From: Arabidopsis thaliana | Lineage: Eukaryota; Streptophyta; Magnoliopsida; Brassicales; Brassicaceae | Assembly (NCBI RefSeq): GCF_000001735.4 | Contig: NC_003074.8 | Coordinates: 17,925,261-17,989,260 of the forward strand | DNA: 64,000 nt | Direction of reading: 5' to 3' | Shown here: positions 29,401-41,370 of the stretch, in pieces | Layout of the letters: every line of letters begins with the position of its first letter | How positions within the stretch are numbered: the first letter of the stretch is position 1 | Notes under the pieces: generated by a model | What the model saw: only the letters and a program-made list of their open reading frames with translations | Databases searched by the model: none | What the model was told of the DNA's origin: nothing | Translations under genes and position numbers: made by a program

Positions 29401-31494
29401 GGAGTTAGCTGTATAAACTTATCTCTTTTGGTATCTTTGCTAAGGAACTTAAAAGCTTCTGCCATCTTATTTCTTGTACTTTTTGTTGCCAACAGGTAGA
29501 CTGGAGAACCCAGGAGATCTGGTACGGAAAATGGCTAGCTCTATCGCCTTTATGTTCTCTAAAGTAATTGACCCGAAGAATCCTCTGTACCTTGATGATT
29601 CAATCACTGATAATGCAATTGACTGGGAATTTGGATTGCAAACGGCATCAATCACAAATACAATGGAAAATGGAGATGGTGAAAACAAAAGATCAGCCTC
29701 CTTAACTGAAGTAAATGAGTCTAGTCGCAGAAACAAGCAAAAGGAAAATCGCAAGAGTAAGAACATATCTGCTTTTGTATTGGCTGATCCCAATGAAATA
29801 GTTGATTTGGCTACGTTAAACTGTGATACGGAGAGTGATAAAGATGATGGCGATGATGACGCAAGTGTCAGCTCTGATAATTCAAGTGTCACTTCTTTGG
29901 AGCCATATGATCTTATGGATGATGATAAGGATTTAGGGAAACAATTTACACATTTGGTGGATGTTGTTGGAGCTCTTAGGAAAACCGATGATGCTGATGG
30001 GGTATGTAACTAGAGAGCATTGTCTGTGACATTAAACTGATGATGCTGATATTCTTTTATTAAAAAGCACAAGAGAGTAATCTTTGTGTTATATTACGTG
30101 TTGCAGGTGGAGAAAGCTATATATGTTGCAGAGAAACTTGTGCGAGCATCACCTGATGAATTGACTCATATAGCTGGTGACCTTGCTCGAACTCTGGTAC
30201 AGGTTCGCTGCTCTGATATAGCAATCGAAGGTGAAGAAGATTCAGCTGAAGAAAAGCGGCAAAGAGCTCTAATTGCGTTGCTCGTGACCCGTCCATTTGA
30301 ATCCCTTGAAACTCTAAACAATATTTTGTATTCGCCTAATGTAGATGTAAGTCAGCGCATAATGATACTTGATGTCATGGCTGAAGCAGCTAGGGAGCTT
30401 GCTAATTCCAAGACCCTGAAACCTAAACACGAAGCACGGGGACCTCTGATATCAAATATATCAGATCCTCAACCCTGGTATTTGCCTAGCAATGCGAGTA
30501 CCCCATGGAAAAAGGTGTCTGAGACAGGATCTTTTCATCTGAACTGGGCAAATCGATTTGAGAGAGAGCTACAGTCAAAGCCTGGACAGACAAAGAAAGG
30601 AAAATCTCGAAGGTGGAGCCTCAAATCAGCAGACAGAGATCAAAACAGTACTGACTGGTCTCAGAATAGATTTCCACTATATGCAGCAGCATTTATGCTT
30701 CCAGCCATGAAAGAGTTTGACAAGAAACGACATGGTGTTGACTTACTTGGCAGGGACTTTGTTGTCCTTGGGAAACTTGTTCACATGCTCGGCGTCTGTA
30801 TGCAATGTGCATCAATGCATCCAGAAGCATCTGCATTAGCTATCTCTCTTCTAGATATGTTACAACGAAGGTACATGATGACTTTGTTATCTGATAGATC
30901 TTATAATTAAGCTTTTGCATCTATACTGAATATTTGCATACTTGACAAACTCAATACAGGGAAGTATGCAATCACCCAGAGGCCTATGTCCGAAGAGCGG
31001 TCCTTTTTGCAGCCTCTTCTGTTTTGGTTTCTCTTCACCCGTCTTACATAGTGTCAACCTTGGTTGAAGGAAATCTTGATCTTTCCAGAGCTCTTGAATG
31101 GATCAGAACGTGGGCTCTTCAAATAGCTGACTCAGACATCGACCGAGACTGTTACACGGTAAGTCATACATTCTCCCATGGGCCAGCCCGGATCCATCTC
31201 TTATTAGATTTTGATTATAGCTAAAGGAAATAAAGAGTCTGAGGTTTTTGATTAGCTTACAACGTGATAGAAAGTTACAACTTAGCTTATGTGTTGTGCT
31301 GTGTTATGTTGTATTAGATGGCTTTGTCATGTCTCCAACTCCATGCCGAGATGGCTCTTCAAACTTCCCGAGCTTTAGAATCAACTGGTGGAAGTAGCAG
31401 CAGCAGTAGCATTAGACCGATGAACATAAGTCTACCTTCGGGTATCTCTAAACTGACATCAATCAAACTTCCTTCTTCAAATGTTCATCTCTAG
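26429..31494 (+). CDS. EMB2423: TEL2/TELO2-like telomere length regulation domain protein
   Basis: Thirteen exons can be joined: 26429-26594, 26718-26746, 26842-26944, 27072-27243, 27682-27867, 28006-28145, 28468-28744, 28965-29179, 29276-29410, 29496-30001, 30107-30870, 30960-31158, 31318-31494. They give 1022 aa. The protein is alpha-helical and hydrophobic/Leu-rich. Around residue 474 it has CRLENPGDLVRKMASS, matching the TEL2 core (R-x-G-M/L-x-V/M-A); an acidic linker follows, then a conserved C-terminal helical block. TEL2 is the centre of the TTT complex (with TTI1/TTI2), which helps fold and stabilise PIKK kinases such as ATM, ATR and TOR. Mutants of this locus are embryo-defective, from memory (AT3G48470). 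Introns 5 and 8 look U12-type, and intron 7 uses a GC donor. Exons 5-9 are the least certain. Confidence 0.85.
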
Positions 31495-32065
31495 AAACGC
31501 CATTCCCATTAATTCGGGTCTAGTCACTTCTGTATAGTAGCATTTCTTCACTAAAGAATTCATGTGTTCATCGATTTTTGATATCTATTACAAAGTTTTG
31601 AGATTAGTGATTACAGAGCCAGATACCAAATTGATTTCTCTATTTATGAGTGAAAAACAGCTTAACAAATTTGATTCAGCAGCTGACGATTACTCAACTT
31701 TAGATACGATTACAGTTGCTAAAAATAGATACTTTTCATCTTCCGAATGTTCAGAAATTTCCCATTCAGATTTCTAAACTAGTCAATGATGCAAGCGAAA
31801 AACCAATGGGTTGCCACTAAACATGATTAACAACAGGCAACCCCCGAGAAAAACCAGAACAACAGTTCGATAGATAAATCAAAGAACCCGTAAAAAGAAA
31901 GAAATCTACGCATAGAAGAAGAAAACTCTTAGAGATTCCATACCAACTACTAACTTAATCAGAGTCTCTTCACCCTTTTCAATCTTTCCAAGTTCATCTT
32001 CCAAGCTGGACCTAATCTTCTGCGCTACGCTGATGTGTTAAAGTCATTAGAAGTTATCACTTTAG
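31495..32065. other. Convergent 3' spacer between EMB2423 and the ULP1-like gene
   Basis: This region contains the 3' ends of both convergent genes. The ORF at 31562-31777 has no recognisable domain and sits in probable 3' UTR, so I do not call it. No RNA gene is seen. Confidence 0.45.
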
Positions 32066-33802
32066 TCAATGAATAGTTCCCAAAGAATGAAGCTCGTCAC
32101 AGAACTTTTCCAAGTCTTTATGACTAAACCAGTCCTCTTTCAGCTGCAAATTTTAAGCGAAACCCGGGCGGGCATTTCAAGATACACGAAAAACAAAAAA
32201 GCCACTTATCGTGAACAAGGATAAAATGTTTATTGAATGATAAACTTACAAAATACGGCATATCTTCGACGTTGAAGTTCTCAGGAGCGTCTTCTATGAA
32301 CCGATGAATGTAGTAGAGGACAAAGCTTCCACATTCCACATCATTTGTTTGCTGTGGAACCTGAAATTATAATAAGCCAAACCAATAGTGAGATGTAAGA
32401 ATCAAGAAACATAAACAACTTGGTAGATGCACTCAATTACCATTGGCACATAAAACGGGATTTCATCAACCAGACTTGAGTCTTCAGTTCTTCCCTCAGC
32501 TCTGTATATGTCCAACACAAACCTGAAATCAAAGAAGAAGCACAAAGATATATCACACAAGCTTTTAAACAAAAATATCATTCTTCGATACAGATAATTG
32601 AAAAAGAACAAGAGAGAGTACTTGCTTTCTTATATCTGGTTCAAGCCGCTGCGAAGAGTCAGTTGTTTGTAGTGAGTCAAGAAACAACATGCATGTTTTA
32701 TCAGAATCAAGATCCTCCCCAAAATTGCAAAAGATCAACAAAGTCCAATGGCTCCTGGAGGAATTAAACAAAAAAATAGACAAATATAGTTACATTTGAA
32801 ACCATTTTCAAGAACACATATGGCAAAATTAACTAACCAGTAGACGATAGGAAGAAAAACGTATTTCTTCGAGAAGATCTGCTTTGTCTTTACGGAATCG
32901 AAAACACTACTTCTAATGTTATGGTTTTCACTTTTGTACATACTGAACCAAAGACAATCTAAGTAGACAAAAGAGTTCTTTTTCTCATCCGAGAAGCCCC
33001 TCCATACATCCCTATTCACATTAGACAAAAATGTAAGTAAATAGACACAATTCCTTGTTATTTTGAGTAAAAAGAGATATTGCTTACGTACTCTAGGTAA
33101 CCTACAAATGCTTTGGAATTCAGTTTTTTCCGTAGCTTGGAGTCTAAATACTTGCACTTGATTCTTCTTTCTGACCTCCCACGGCGTGTGCATTCGTCAT
33201 AGAAACAAGGAGCAGTCAATTTGAATATCTCCAACTCCTTGGTTCGCTTCGGTTTCGAACCACACTTACTCAAGGCAGCAGCAATATGCTTCCAACACGT
33301 CCTGTGGTGTAAATACTCATCTTCCTCACAATCTGTAAAATTATAGACACATGTTGATCAAACTTGAAAGTTAGCCTCTTCCAGAGCCAGAACCAAAACT
33401 TTCACAAACTACAAAACCAGAACTAAATATATATACATTTTCAAGAACCATAGATTTCATTGTCATAAAAATCCAAAATCTAAGCCAATTACTAGAGAGA
33501 ATTTCAAAATTACACATGGTAAGATAGTAAGCATCACCACGACACAGGAATAGAAACAATCTCGTCACTTTGAAAATTCCAGAAAGAAAAAAAACACAAA
33601 CTTTCATCGAATCTTCAAAACCCTAACTCCCAAAATTGCGTTAAACCAAGAAATTAAAAATCTTTCAAAAACCCCCAGAAAAAAAAATGAATAAAAATCG
33701 AGAAGGAAATTGGAATTTACCATCAATAATAGTAACACGAGCAGGACTGCTGACGTATTTACTATTAGTATTTCGAACACGATTACTTCGTCTTCTTGAC
33801 AT
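32066..33802 (-). CDS. FUG1: ULP1-like cysteine protease (C48 family, SUMO/ubiquitin-like protease)
   Basis: Seven exons (complement of 33802-33721, 33332-33092, 33011-32838, 32754-32626, 32522-32441, 32360-32250, 32143-32066) give 298 aa. A basic N-terminus (MSRRRSNRVR) could direct it to the nucleus. The C48 fold is readable: DCLWFSMY, catalytic His168 in SHWTLLIF, Asp192 in MLFLDSL, oxyanion Gln240 and nucleophile Cys246 in QQTNDVECGSFVLYY. All triad residues are present, so activity is plausible. These enzymes cut SUMO or a related ubiquitin-fold modifier from targets. The name FUG1 (FOURTH ULP GENE CLASS 1, AT3G48480) is from memory and less certain. Intron 4 must use a GC donor (AA|GCAAGT) to hold the frame. 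Confidence 0.85.
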
Positions 33803-34292
33803 TGAAATTTGGTACAGAGAGCTCTGAGTGTTTTGTCTTGCCTTGCTTTTTATTTTCCCTCTTCTCTTGTAAACTTTTTGTTTCGCTTAATATTAGCAGA
33901 CGAATTACGTAAAGACTCTTTTGGCCGTTGATTTTACTTACTTTTTAATAGACAACGATTCAACGGTCAAGATGATTTAGTGTCTCTTTGGTTTCTGTGA
34001 TATATAATTTATTGAACCCTTTATAAATTTTGTTTTGAATTTTTTCTCTTAAGAAAATATTTCTGTGTAGGTGCTTTGGGAAAATATAGAATCAAACACT
34101 TATTTGTAATTTTTTTTTTTTTTTTTTAAATTTATTAGGTATATTTTGTTTTGCCCTATAAACATTTTCTTAACACTCAAAAGTAAACCAAGCTACATCT
34201 TCTTCCTCTTTTCATAAGAAAGTAACAGTAATAATGATAAAAATAAACAAGTCAAGTATTGTAAATATTACATATCTAAACTCATGTTGTCA
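33803..34292. other. Spacer upstream of the ULP1-like gene
   Basis: This contains the minus-strand promoter and 5' UTR of the ULP1-like gene and the 3' flank of the F-box pseudogene. It is AT-rich with a poly-T run near 34111. No gene is seen. Confidence 0.4.
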
Positions 34293-35520
34293 TCATGGGT
34301 CGGGGATCCGATACATCCATTGTGGGAGAACGAGCAAGCAACATCGTATATGTTGGGTGAGTACTCTCATAAGTATCGGACTGTTACAGGAACTTATAAT
34401 GCTATTCTGCTTGGTATATTCTAATTCACTGTGGATCACAAAATTTCCATTGAGTAAGTTAATAAATAGCAAAGTTTGGTGTTTCGAACTCCAAAAGTAT
34501 GCTATATTAGCATCAAAAGGGTCAATCGTTAGCGGTAAATAATCGAAAGGAGTTTCAATAAAAGTCGGGGAGATCTCAGATACTAATTGCCATTCTCCAC
34601 TCTTTAGCCTCCATACACATAACTTAGCATCTAAACCTTCATCAGAGACTATGTTCATATACATGAGAAATCCTTGACTAGTTGTGCATGTTCTTATGAA
34701 TTCGCGATGCTTTTCTAAATCAGGGAAATGAGTAACCCGACACTTATCAGAATTTGTTTCAAAAGCGTAAAAGTCGATGGATATAACAACTTCTGTATCC
34801 TCACTATTGCGAACGAGCCAATGAAGATTTTCGTTTAAGCTAATGGGATGGTAAAAATCACGATTGAACGAAAAAGAGAAAAGAAAATGGATAGTGTTGA
34901 GACTCGACAACCGTGTCTCGGACGAATATATCTGGACTGAAAACTTATTTTCGTTATTATGGATCTTTTTTGCCTTTCATCAAACATAACAACTTTGTAA
35001 CTCAAAACGACGCCGTTTTTAGTTTGTGTTACTATTCCCAAGGGACAGAAAAAATTATGCTCGAGAGCACGACGATTGATTTCTAAGCATTGATGTGAAA
35101 TTGGATTAGCTAGGTATAACGATTGATCCTGAGGATAGACTCGACATCGATCAAAATAAACCCCATATCGGTGTTGTAAGGAACAACTTTGGCTTCTCGG
35201 TATATGTTCATTTCGAATTTATCGGTCATAAAAGACGAGATGTAAGAGTACTGGTACGATTAAATCCCCAAGTGTTGCATCTATGATGAGCCACAAGTTC
35301 TATCTTGTAACGCCTACACATGAGCGACCATGAAGAAGAATGGTGCAGAGACATGAACATGACACGAAAATGTGGAGACTCGATAATAGATTTCCACTGC
35401 TTACAAACCAGTTTAGAAGTCGTGATCATTTTTAGTGGTAATTGTGCAAGTATAATTGTCCATAGATCATCTGTGAAGAAACATATTCTTATTCATATGT
35501 GTTATTGGGATTTACTAAGG
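34293..35520 (-). pseudogene. F-box protein pseudogene (F-box plus F-box-associated domain)
   Basis: Read on the minus strand, a degenerate F-box (TDDLWTIILAQLPLK followed by KLVCKQWKSI) starts near 35500 but has no ATG and an in-frame stop just before it. The rest of the family pattern continues in at least three different frames: YISSFMTDKFEMNIY near 35225, YLANPISHQCLEINRRALEH near 35100, and NKFSVQIYSSETRLSS near 34950. The longest clean piece is 34910-34293 and ends in a typical VLPQWMYRIPDP tail. Plant F-box genes turn over quickly and such remains are common. With at least two frameshifts, one internal stop and no start codon, it should not encode a working SCF adaptor. Its family members would recruit substrates to SCF ubiquitin ligases. 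Confidence 0.8.
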
Positions 35521-36077
35521 TGTATTTAAATACTGAATTTCACATAAATTTATTTCTCAATAATATCTAGCTTTTGCTGATAAATCTACGTAACATAATG
35601 GTATGTAAAAAAAAAGTAGATTATAAATTTAATATATGTGTACATAATAAACAGTAAGAGATTTGATCAAATTATATCTTTTCATGCTATTTAGTATTGT
35701 AATTTTCTGAAATAATCAATTATCCTAAAACAAGTTCATAAATAAAAAGTTAATATCCTAAACAATATTTACGTTTAATATATTTTCTCTATTAATACTA
35801 GATTTGATGGAAATTTTATCTATTTTAGTTATTTTATATAAAAAGTTTTTTTGGTTTATAATAATGAAAAACGTGATTAATGATAAAATCATAATAAGAG
35901 CGAAGGGCCCATTATAACAGCATTTATTTGGGCCGTTGTTGGTCTCAGGTTCCCGCTCTTTTTTATCGATCGAGGCGCCAAAACACAAAGAATCGATTAT
36001 ATGTTGTCATCTTTCAGATTGTCAATTCAAAGAAGACGATCAGATCTAATTGACTCGAGAGAGAGAGAGAGAGACGT
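35521..36077. other. Spacer upstream of the small unknown gene
   Basis: This is very AT-rich up to ~35890. GGGCCC at 35905 and TTGGGCCG at 35928 are site II-like promoter motifs for the gene starting at 36078. A GA run at 36058-36074 immediately precedes its ATG. No other gene is seen. Confidence 0.45.
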
Positions 36078-36540
36078 ATGTTTGGGAGGCTGAGACCACC
36101 GCCGTCGCCGCCGGATTGTCTGGAGAGATATCCGGCGAAGATCATCAAAGACGATCCTCTCTCCGTCTACGGTATAATAAATACACACTCTTTCCATTTT
36201 CATGTGATTCTGATTGTCCAATAGAAATCTCTAGGTTTTGAAATCCTTGGTTTCTTTTGATGGCATTGTAGAGTCAACACTGTTGAAACTTAAGCAAGGG
36301 TCAACAAGACAGGACACTACTTCATCAGAAACAGAAGGTGAAGAGAATCTGTCATCAACATCATCGTCTCATGTCTTGTCTTCGGATACACAATTAGGAG
36401 ACACTCATGATGCAATGGCTATAGACTCGTGTGAAAGCTCGAAACAGATAAAGAGCAAGAACCCATCAGTACTATCCATGTTTAGCAAGTACAAGAATCA
36501 AGCTCAAGCACGAAACATGAAGACAGAGACTCAGGAATGA
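36078..36540 (+). CDS. Small protein of unknown function
   Basis: Two exons (36078-36171, 36272-36540) join in frame to 120 aa, starting MFGRLRPPPSPPDCLERYPA. The start is chosen because the exon 1 frame flows into exon 2 through a GTATAA donor and a TTGTAG acceptor. Site II-like elements lie upstream and a GA leader immediately precedes the ATG. The N-terminal ~30 residues are Pro-rich and basic. The rest is hydrophilic, Ser/Thr/Glu-rich and probably disordered, ending with a basic KNPSVLSMFSKYKNQAQAR segment. I recognise no domain. It is probably AT3G48490, annotated as unknown. The Ser-rich acidic centre could be phosphorylated, which is inference only. Confidence 0.65.
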
Positions 36541-36948
36541 TTTGTAAACAAATGTATCCCAAGTTCATGTGTGTTGTACTTTGATTATGTACAATTTAAC
36601 TACATTGTTAGTAAGGAGTCTATATAGATGCCTGTATCAAAACATCTCTCAATCATGTGTTTATTACTTTAGCCTAAACAAGCTTTATGATCTTTAACCA
36701 ACGGTGTTGATAGTACTGGTCATGTAGGGGTTCATCCATAACTAAACGTCTAAACCTTATATTAAAATGGGTCTAACTGATCAATCAAAAACATTTGGGG
36801 TCAAAACAATATATTGGATAAATATAAGGGTTCATCAAAAAAAACTTAACATTTCTTCTTCACTGTAAAATGAAATAAAGCTTATCCATACTCAACTTCT
36901 TCACTCTCTCTTAAACCTTCAAAAACCCTGAAGAGTGACGAATGAATC
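36541..36948. other. Spacer between the small unknown gene and PTAC10
   Basis: The left half is the probable 3' UTR of the small gene. The right half is the pTAC10 promoter and 5' UTR, with CTTCACTCTCTCTTAAACC just upstream of the ATG. No gene is seen. Confidence 0.45.
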
Positions 36949-39900
36949 ATGCAGATTTGCCAAACCAAGCTCAATTTCACTTTCCCTAATCCCACAAACC
37001 CTAATTTCTGCAAACCCAAAGCTCTTCAATGGTCACCGCCTCGTCGCATATCCTTGCTGCCTTGTCGTGGATTCAGCTCCGATGAATTCCCAGTCGACGA
37101 AACCTTCCTCGAGAAATTCGGACCAAAGGACAAAGACACAGAAGATGAAGCTCGACGACGTAACTGGATCGAACGTGGTTGGGCTCCATGGGAAGAGATT
37201 CTCACACCAGAAGCTGATTTCGCTCGTAAATCTCTCAACGAAGGTGAAGAAGTTCCGCTTCAATCGCCGGAAGCGATCGAAGCGTTTAAGATGCTGAGAC
37301 CATCGTATAGGAAGAAGAAGATTAAGGAGATGGGGATAACAGAAGACGAATGGTATGCAAAGCAATTTGAGATTAGAGGTGATAAACCACCTCCTTTAGA
37401 AACATCTTGGGCTGGTCCGATGGTTCTTAGGCAAATTCCGCCGCGTGATTGGCCTCCCAGAGGTTGGGAAGTTGATAGGAAGGAGCTGGAGTTTATTAGG
37501 GAAGCTCATAAGTTAATGGCTGAAAGAGTTTGGCTTGAGGATTTGGATAAGGATTTGAGAGTTGGTGAAGATGCTACTGTTGATAAGATGTGTTTGGAGA
37601 GGTTTAAGGTTTTCTTGAAACAATACAAGGAATGGGTTGAAGATAATAAAGATAGGTTGGAGGAAGAATCTTACAAGGTTCGTTTTTTTTTTTGAACAAT
37701 GAGATATTGTTAGCTTAGTGGTGGCTAAGAGAAGGATTCTAATAAAGATGATGTTTTTATTTATACAGCTCGATCAGGATTTTTATCCGGGTAGGAGGAA
37801 AAGAGGGAAGGATTACGAAGATGGGATGGTAAATATTATTATGCTACTGGATTTGATTGTTTGATTAGTTTGCTAGATGATGAACTGTTTGTAAGTTAAT
37901 TGCTTTATTTTTCTTTGTGCAGTATGAGCTTCCCTTTTACTATCCAGGGATGGTAAGAATTCTTATTCTAAGCCTTGTATATTGTAACTAATGATTGGTT
38001 TAAATGAGCAATATCGTAATGTCCATGCAGGTTTGTGAAGGCACAGTTACCACTTTACATCTGTATCAGGGAGCGTTTGTTGACATTGGAGGTGTTCATG
38101 AAGGGTATGTTTATGTCTCTTTACTTTGTAAAGATAGACTTACCGTGGTTCTTGTATTTAGGGTATATAACGTAATATAATGTTGTCTCTTGTTTCATAT
38201 GCTTTTTTTGAAAGATGTAAGTTTATGTGTCTATTGGTTTGCAGATGGGTACCTATAAAAGGTAATGACTGGTTTTGGATCCGGCATTTCATAAAAGTTG
38301 GGATGCATGTTATCGTTGAAATCACGGTAATCTTAAGGCACATATTCTTCTTTCGCATTTATAAAAATCTGAATGGAAATTGCTTCATTCTCCTTTTTCT
38401 TTTGTTCTTTCAGGCAAAAAGAGATCCATACCGGTTTCGGTTTCCCTTGGAGTTGCGCTTCGTCCATCCTAACATAGATCACATGATGTATGTAATTCAC
38501 ACGTATTTAATTCTCTTTACATATCCAGTAAAAATTGGCATTTTGGTTCTGTCCTCAATGGTCTTGGTTATGGTATATGTGTTGACTGTTTTTACATTCC
38601 TGCTCCAGATTTAATAAATTTGACTTCCCACCAATATTCCATCGTGATGGGGATACTAATCCAGATGAGATACGGGTCAGTAGAATCCTTTCCTAGAATA
38701 TCAATCCATTTCGTGTTCTCGTGAAGAGTCTCCCTCTTATCTAATACATTGTTTGTACAGCGAGATTGTGGAAGACCTCCTGAACCTAGAAAAGATCCAG
38801 GATCAAAGCCAGAGGAGGAAGGGCTGCTCTCTGATCACCCTTATGTCGACAAGGTATTTTCCTGAGCAAAAGGGTTGGTTATGTGATTTTTGCTTTGTTT
38901 ACTCATTAGGTTTATTGGCTTTCTAAATTTTGTGAAACCGTCAACACATTTCTTTCCCGTTTGCAGTTGTGGCAGATACATGTAGCTGAGCAAATGATTT
39001 TGGGTGATTACGAAGCTAACCCTGCAAAATACGAAGGCAAAAAGCTATCAGAATTATCTGATGATGAAGACTTTGATGAACAAAAGGATATCGAGTATGG
39101 CGAAGCTTATTATAAGAAAACCAAATTGCCAAAAGTGATTCTGGTGAGAGTTTCTTCTGGTGTGTTCGTGAAACCATACTGTCTTAAGCTTTGTGATTAA
39201 ATGTGTTCTATTTCTGGCAGAAAACCAGTGTCAAGGAACTTGACTTAGAGGCTGCATTGACCGAGCGCCAGGTTTAAATTCTCTTCCCTACTTGTCGTCA
39301 CCAATTTCCTTTAACCCACTGCTACGGAAATATTCTCGTTTGTATTTGTTTATTTTTAATAGATTTCCACTTCACACTGTCTTGGTAACTCCGATTGTCG
39401 TCACAGTTCCATTTTAAGGCTTTGCACTTTGTAATTGACACATTGTTGTATGAATCTTTTATACTGATAGTGGTTAATAACTCAATACTCTCCTGTTGTC
39501 TTGTGCAGCACCACAATAAACTAATGATGGAAGCTAAAGCAAGAGGAGAAGGATACAAAATTGACAAGCTCAGACGAAATATAGAGATGGACGAGTATGA
39601 TTTCTTACACTGGCGCCGATCTTTGGAGGAAAGAGAAGCATTGCTCAGAGATATCAGCTCGTAAGTAAAAAAAAGTTCACTTTGATGTTTTTCAAAGAAA
39701 GTGTTTAGATGAAGAAGATTTATTTTGCAGTCGGCAAGCACTTGGTTTACCATTGGAGGAACCAGGGAGGTACAAGCCAGGAAGCTTCTTTGGGAAAGAC
39801 CAGTACGATCCAACAAGTGCATTATATCAGTATGACTACTGGGGAGAGCCAAAGAACTCAGAGATTAGCAAGCAAGAGAGAATGAAGGATGCACACAACA

Positions 39901-40148
39901 AATCCATTGTTGGGAAAGGCAATGTGTGGTATGACATGTCTTACGATGATGCGATTAAGCAGACAATAGAGAAAAGAAAAGAAGGGTCTACCTTGGCGAG
40001 TCAAGAAGAAGAAACAGAGTCAGAGGAAGAAGAAGAGGATGACGATGATTTTGACGATTTTGACTATAGCATTCTGAGTGATGAGAGCAGTATCGGTTAC
40101 TCGGAACAGCAACCTCTTGTTAACGGTACTCAAGTCTTGACAGACTGA
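36949..40148 (+). CDS. PTAC10: pTAC10 (PDE312), plastid transcriptionally active chromosome protein
   Basis: Twelve exons (36949-37677, 37769-37828, 37923-37952, 38031-38104, 38245-38326, 38414-38487, 38609-38675, 38761-38853, 38967-39143, 39221-39271, 39509-39660, 39731-40148) give 668 aa. A transit peptide rich in Gln, Asn, Pro and Arg is at the N-terminus. An S1-like RNA-binding region starts at ~273 (CEGTVTTLHLYQGAFVDIGG, then HEGWVPIKG). Charged, probably coiled-coil segments follow (EERE, KRRS-type), ending in an acidic tail. pTAC10 is one of the PAP proteins bound to the plastid-encoded RNA polymerase. Mutants are albino or pigment-defective because plastid genes are not transcribed, and the gene is essential for chloroplast biogenesis. 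All exons join with canonical GT-AG. Expected AT3G48500. Confidence 0.94.
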
Positions 40149-40242
40149 TGTTTAAAAGGAAAGTAAAAATAAGAAATTGTCGAGGTTGATTTATTTGAAT
40201 TTTTGTCTGTTAGGTTTGATCTATTTGATAGTTTTTTTTTTT

Positions 40243-40345
40243 CATTTCTTCTTATCCCGGAGATAGTAAAATCAGTTTCTTATTAACTTAGCCAGACGTT
40301 TGGGATCTTGTAGTACACCGTTGAACGTTAGGAACGTGACGTTTT
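40243..40345 (+). repeat. Direct repeat copy A (PTAC10 3' flank)
   Basis: This shares TATCC-GGAGAT-GTAAAATCAGTTTCT-ATTAACTTA and further matches (ACACCGTTGA, TGACGT) with 41371-41470. Identity is imperfect. It lies just past the PTAC10 stop codon. Confidence 0.6.
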
Positions 40346-40389
40346 TTGTTTTTTCTATCAATCGTCGTCAGAGAAGGTAGTCTTGACAC

Positions 40390-40920
40390 CGCAAAATACG
40401 CCTAAATGTTTCTCTTGTTTCTTCTGTTTGGGCTCCAAAACATCAACTTCTATCAAAAGGCTTTCTCGTTCGTACCTGGAATATCAAAAACCCTTGTCAT
40501 CTCTCCGTGTATACCAAAAACTTCACACCATGTGTGCTCTTTGATGACAAAACTCTTAAGGCAAACTCTTACCAAAGCTACTCTGCAAGGTTGTACCTAA
40601 TTCACAAAAATAATAGCATTAAACTTGTACAATGACATCAAAACTCTAAAGCAATAAGTTAGAGAACCAAATCTCCATAACATGGAAAATCAGTTTACTT
40701 GGGTCGGAGAGGGTATGGAGCTATCTCAGCTACGGAGAAGATGAAAACAGAGACGGTTTATTAGCCTGGAAGAGTTCGTTGAGAGCAGCAAAAGAAGTTA
40801 TAAATATAAACCTTGAAGAGGAAGAGAGCGAGAGAAAAGAGGTGCTCCGAGTTGTATATGCTCGTTAAGGGTTTTCGCTCTTCTTTGTGGGCCTTAAAAG
40901 GCTAATAAGCTTCGGCCCAA
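40390..40920 (-). other. Possible unannotated minus-strand transcript with housekeeping-type promoter
   Basis: On the minus strand, site II motifs (TTGGGCC at 40920-40914 and GGCCCA at 40893-40888) and a telobox-like AAACCCTT at 40874-40867 lie upstream of a CT-rich leader (~40850-40810). A 47-codon stop-free run follows at 40596-40453, preceded by a splice-acceptor-like TTTTTGTGAATTAG. The peptide it would encode contains CLKSFVIKEHTWCEVFGI and looks protein-like, but no ATG-led ORF or clean exon chain emerges. It could be a small spliced gene, a non-coding RNA or the eroded end of a former gene. Confidence 0.3.
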
Positions 40921-41089
40921 TTTTATTATTCTGTTTAAATCGTCCGTTGACTTGTTTTATTTTATACAACCAAAAACAATCTTCATACATATTGTTTACG
41001 GTTTAAGGATGGTGTTTGCAACGTCTCAGTACTCCGCTTCTGATCAGTTAGGTCATTAACAATAGTAACGGAAGATTAAGTAATACTAA

Positions 41090-41300
41090 AAGATTCTAAC
41101 AAACAATTTACAAAAGAAAAGTCTCCTTAAAATTCTTAACTAAATTATTATACAATTTATGTCCAATGTAGGTAGACTTGTATTGCTATTTAAAACTCTT
41201 AATTTATTTATGTTTTGATTAATTTGATTATATATAACGAAAAATAAATTCAAAAAGATTCTAAAAAACAATTTATAAAAGAAAAGTCCCCGGCTAAACA
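41090..41300 (+). repeat. Short direct repeat pair in the PTAC10-AITR1 spacer
   Basis: AGATTCTAACAAACAATTTA near 41091 and AGATTCTAAAAAACAATTTA near 41257 are followed in both cases by CAAAAGAAAAGTC-like sequence. They form an imperfect direct repeat ~166 bp apart with no coding potential. Confidence 0.6.
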
Positions 41301-41370
41301 CTATTCATTTGACCCTTAAAAACTCGATTATAGTATCATACAATGTCTTTGATTTTAGTCTTGTAGCGCT

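Noticed and set aside
36050-36241. Plus-strand ORF of 63 codons starting in the GA repeat
   Set aside because: The spliced frame from the ATG at 36078 joins cleanly to exon 2; this one reads through the intron in another frame.
40406-40600. Plus-strand ORF of 64 codons downstream of PTAC10
   Set aside because: It overlaps the minus-strand open run in the candidate transcription unit and has no leader or promoter of its own.
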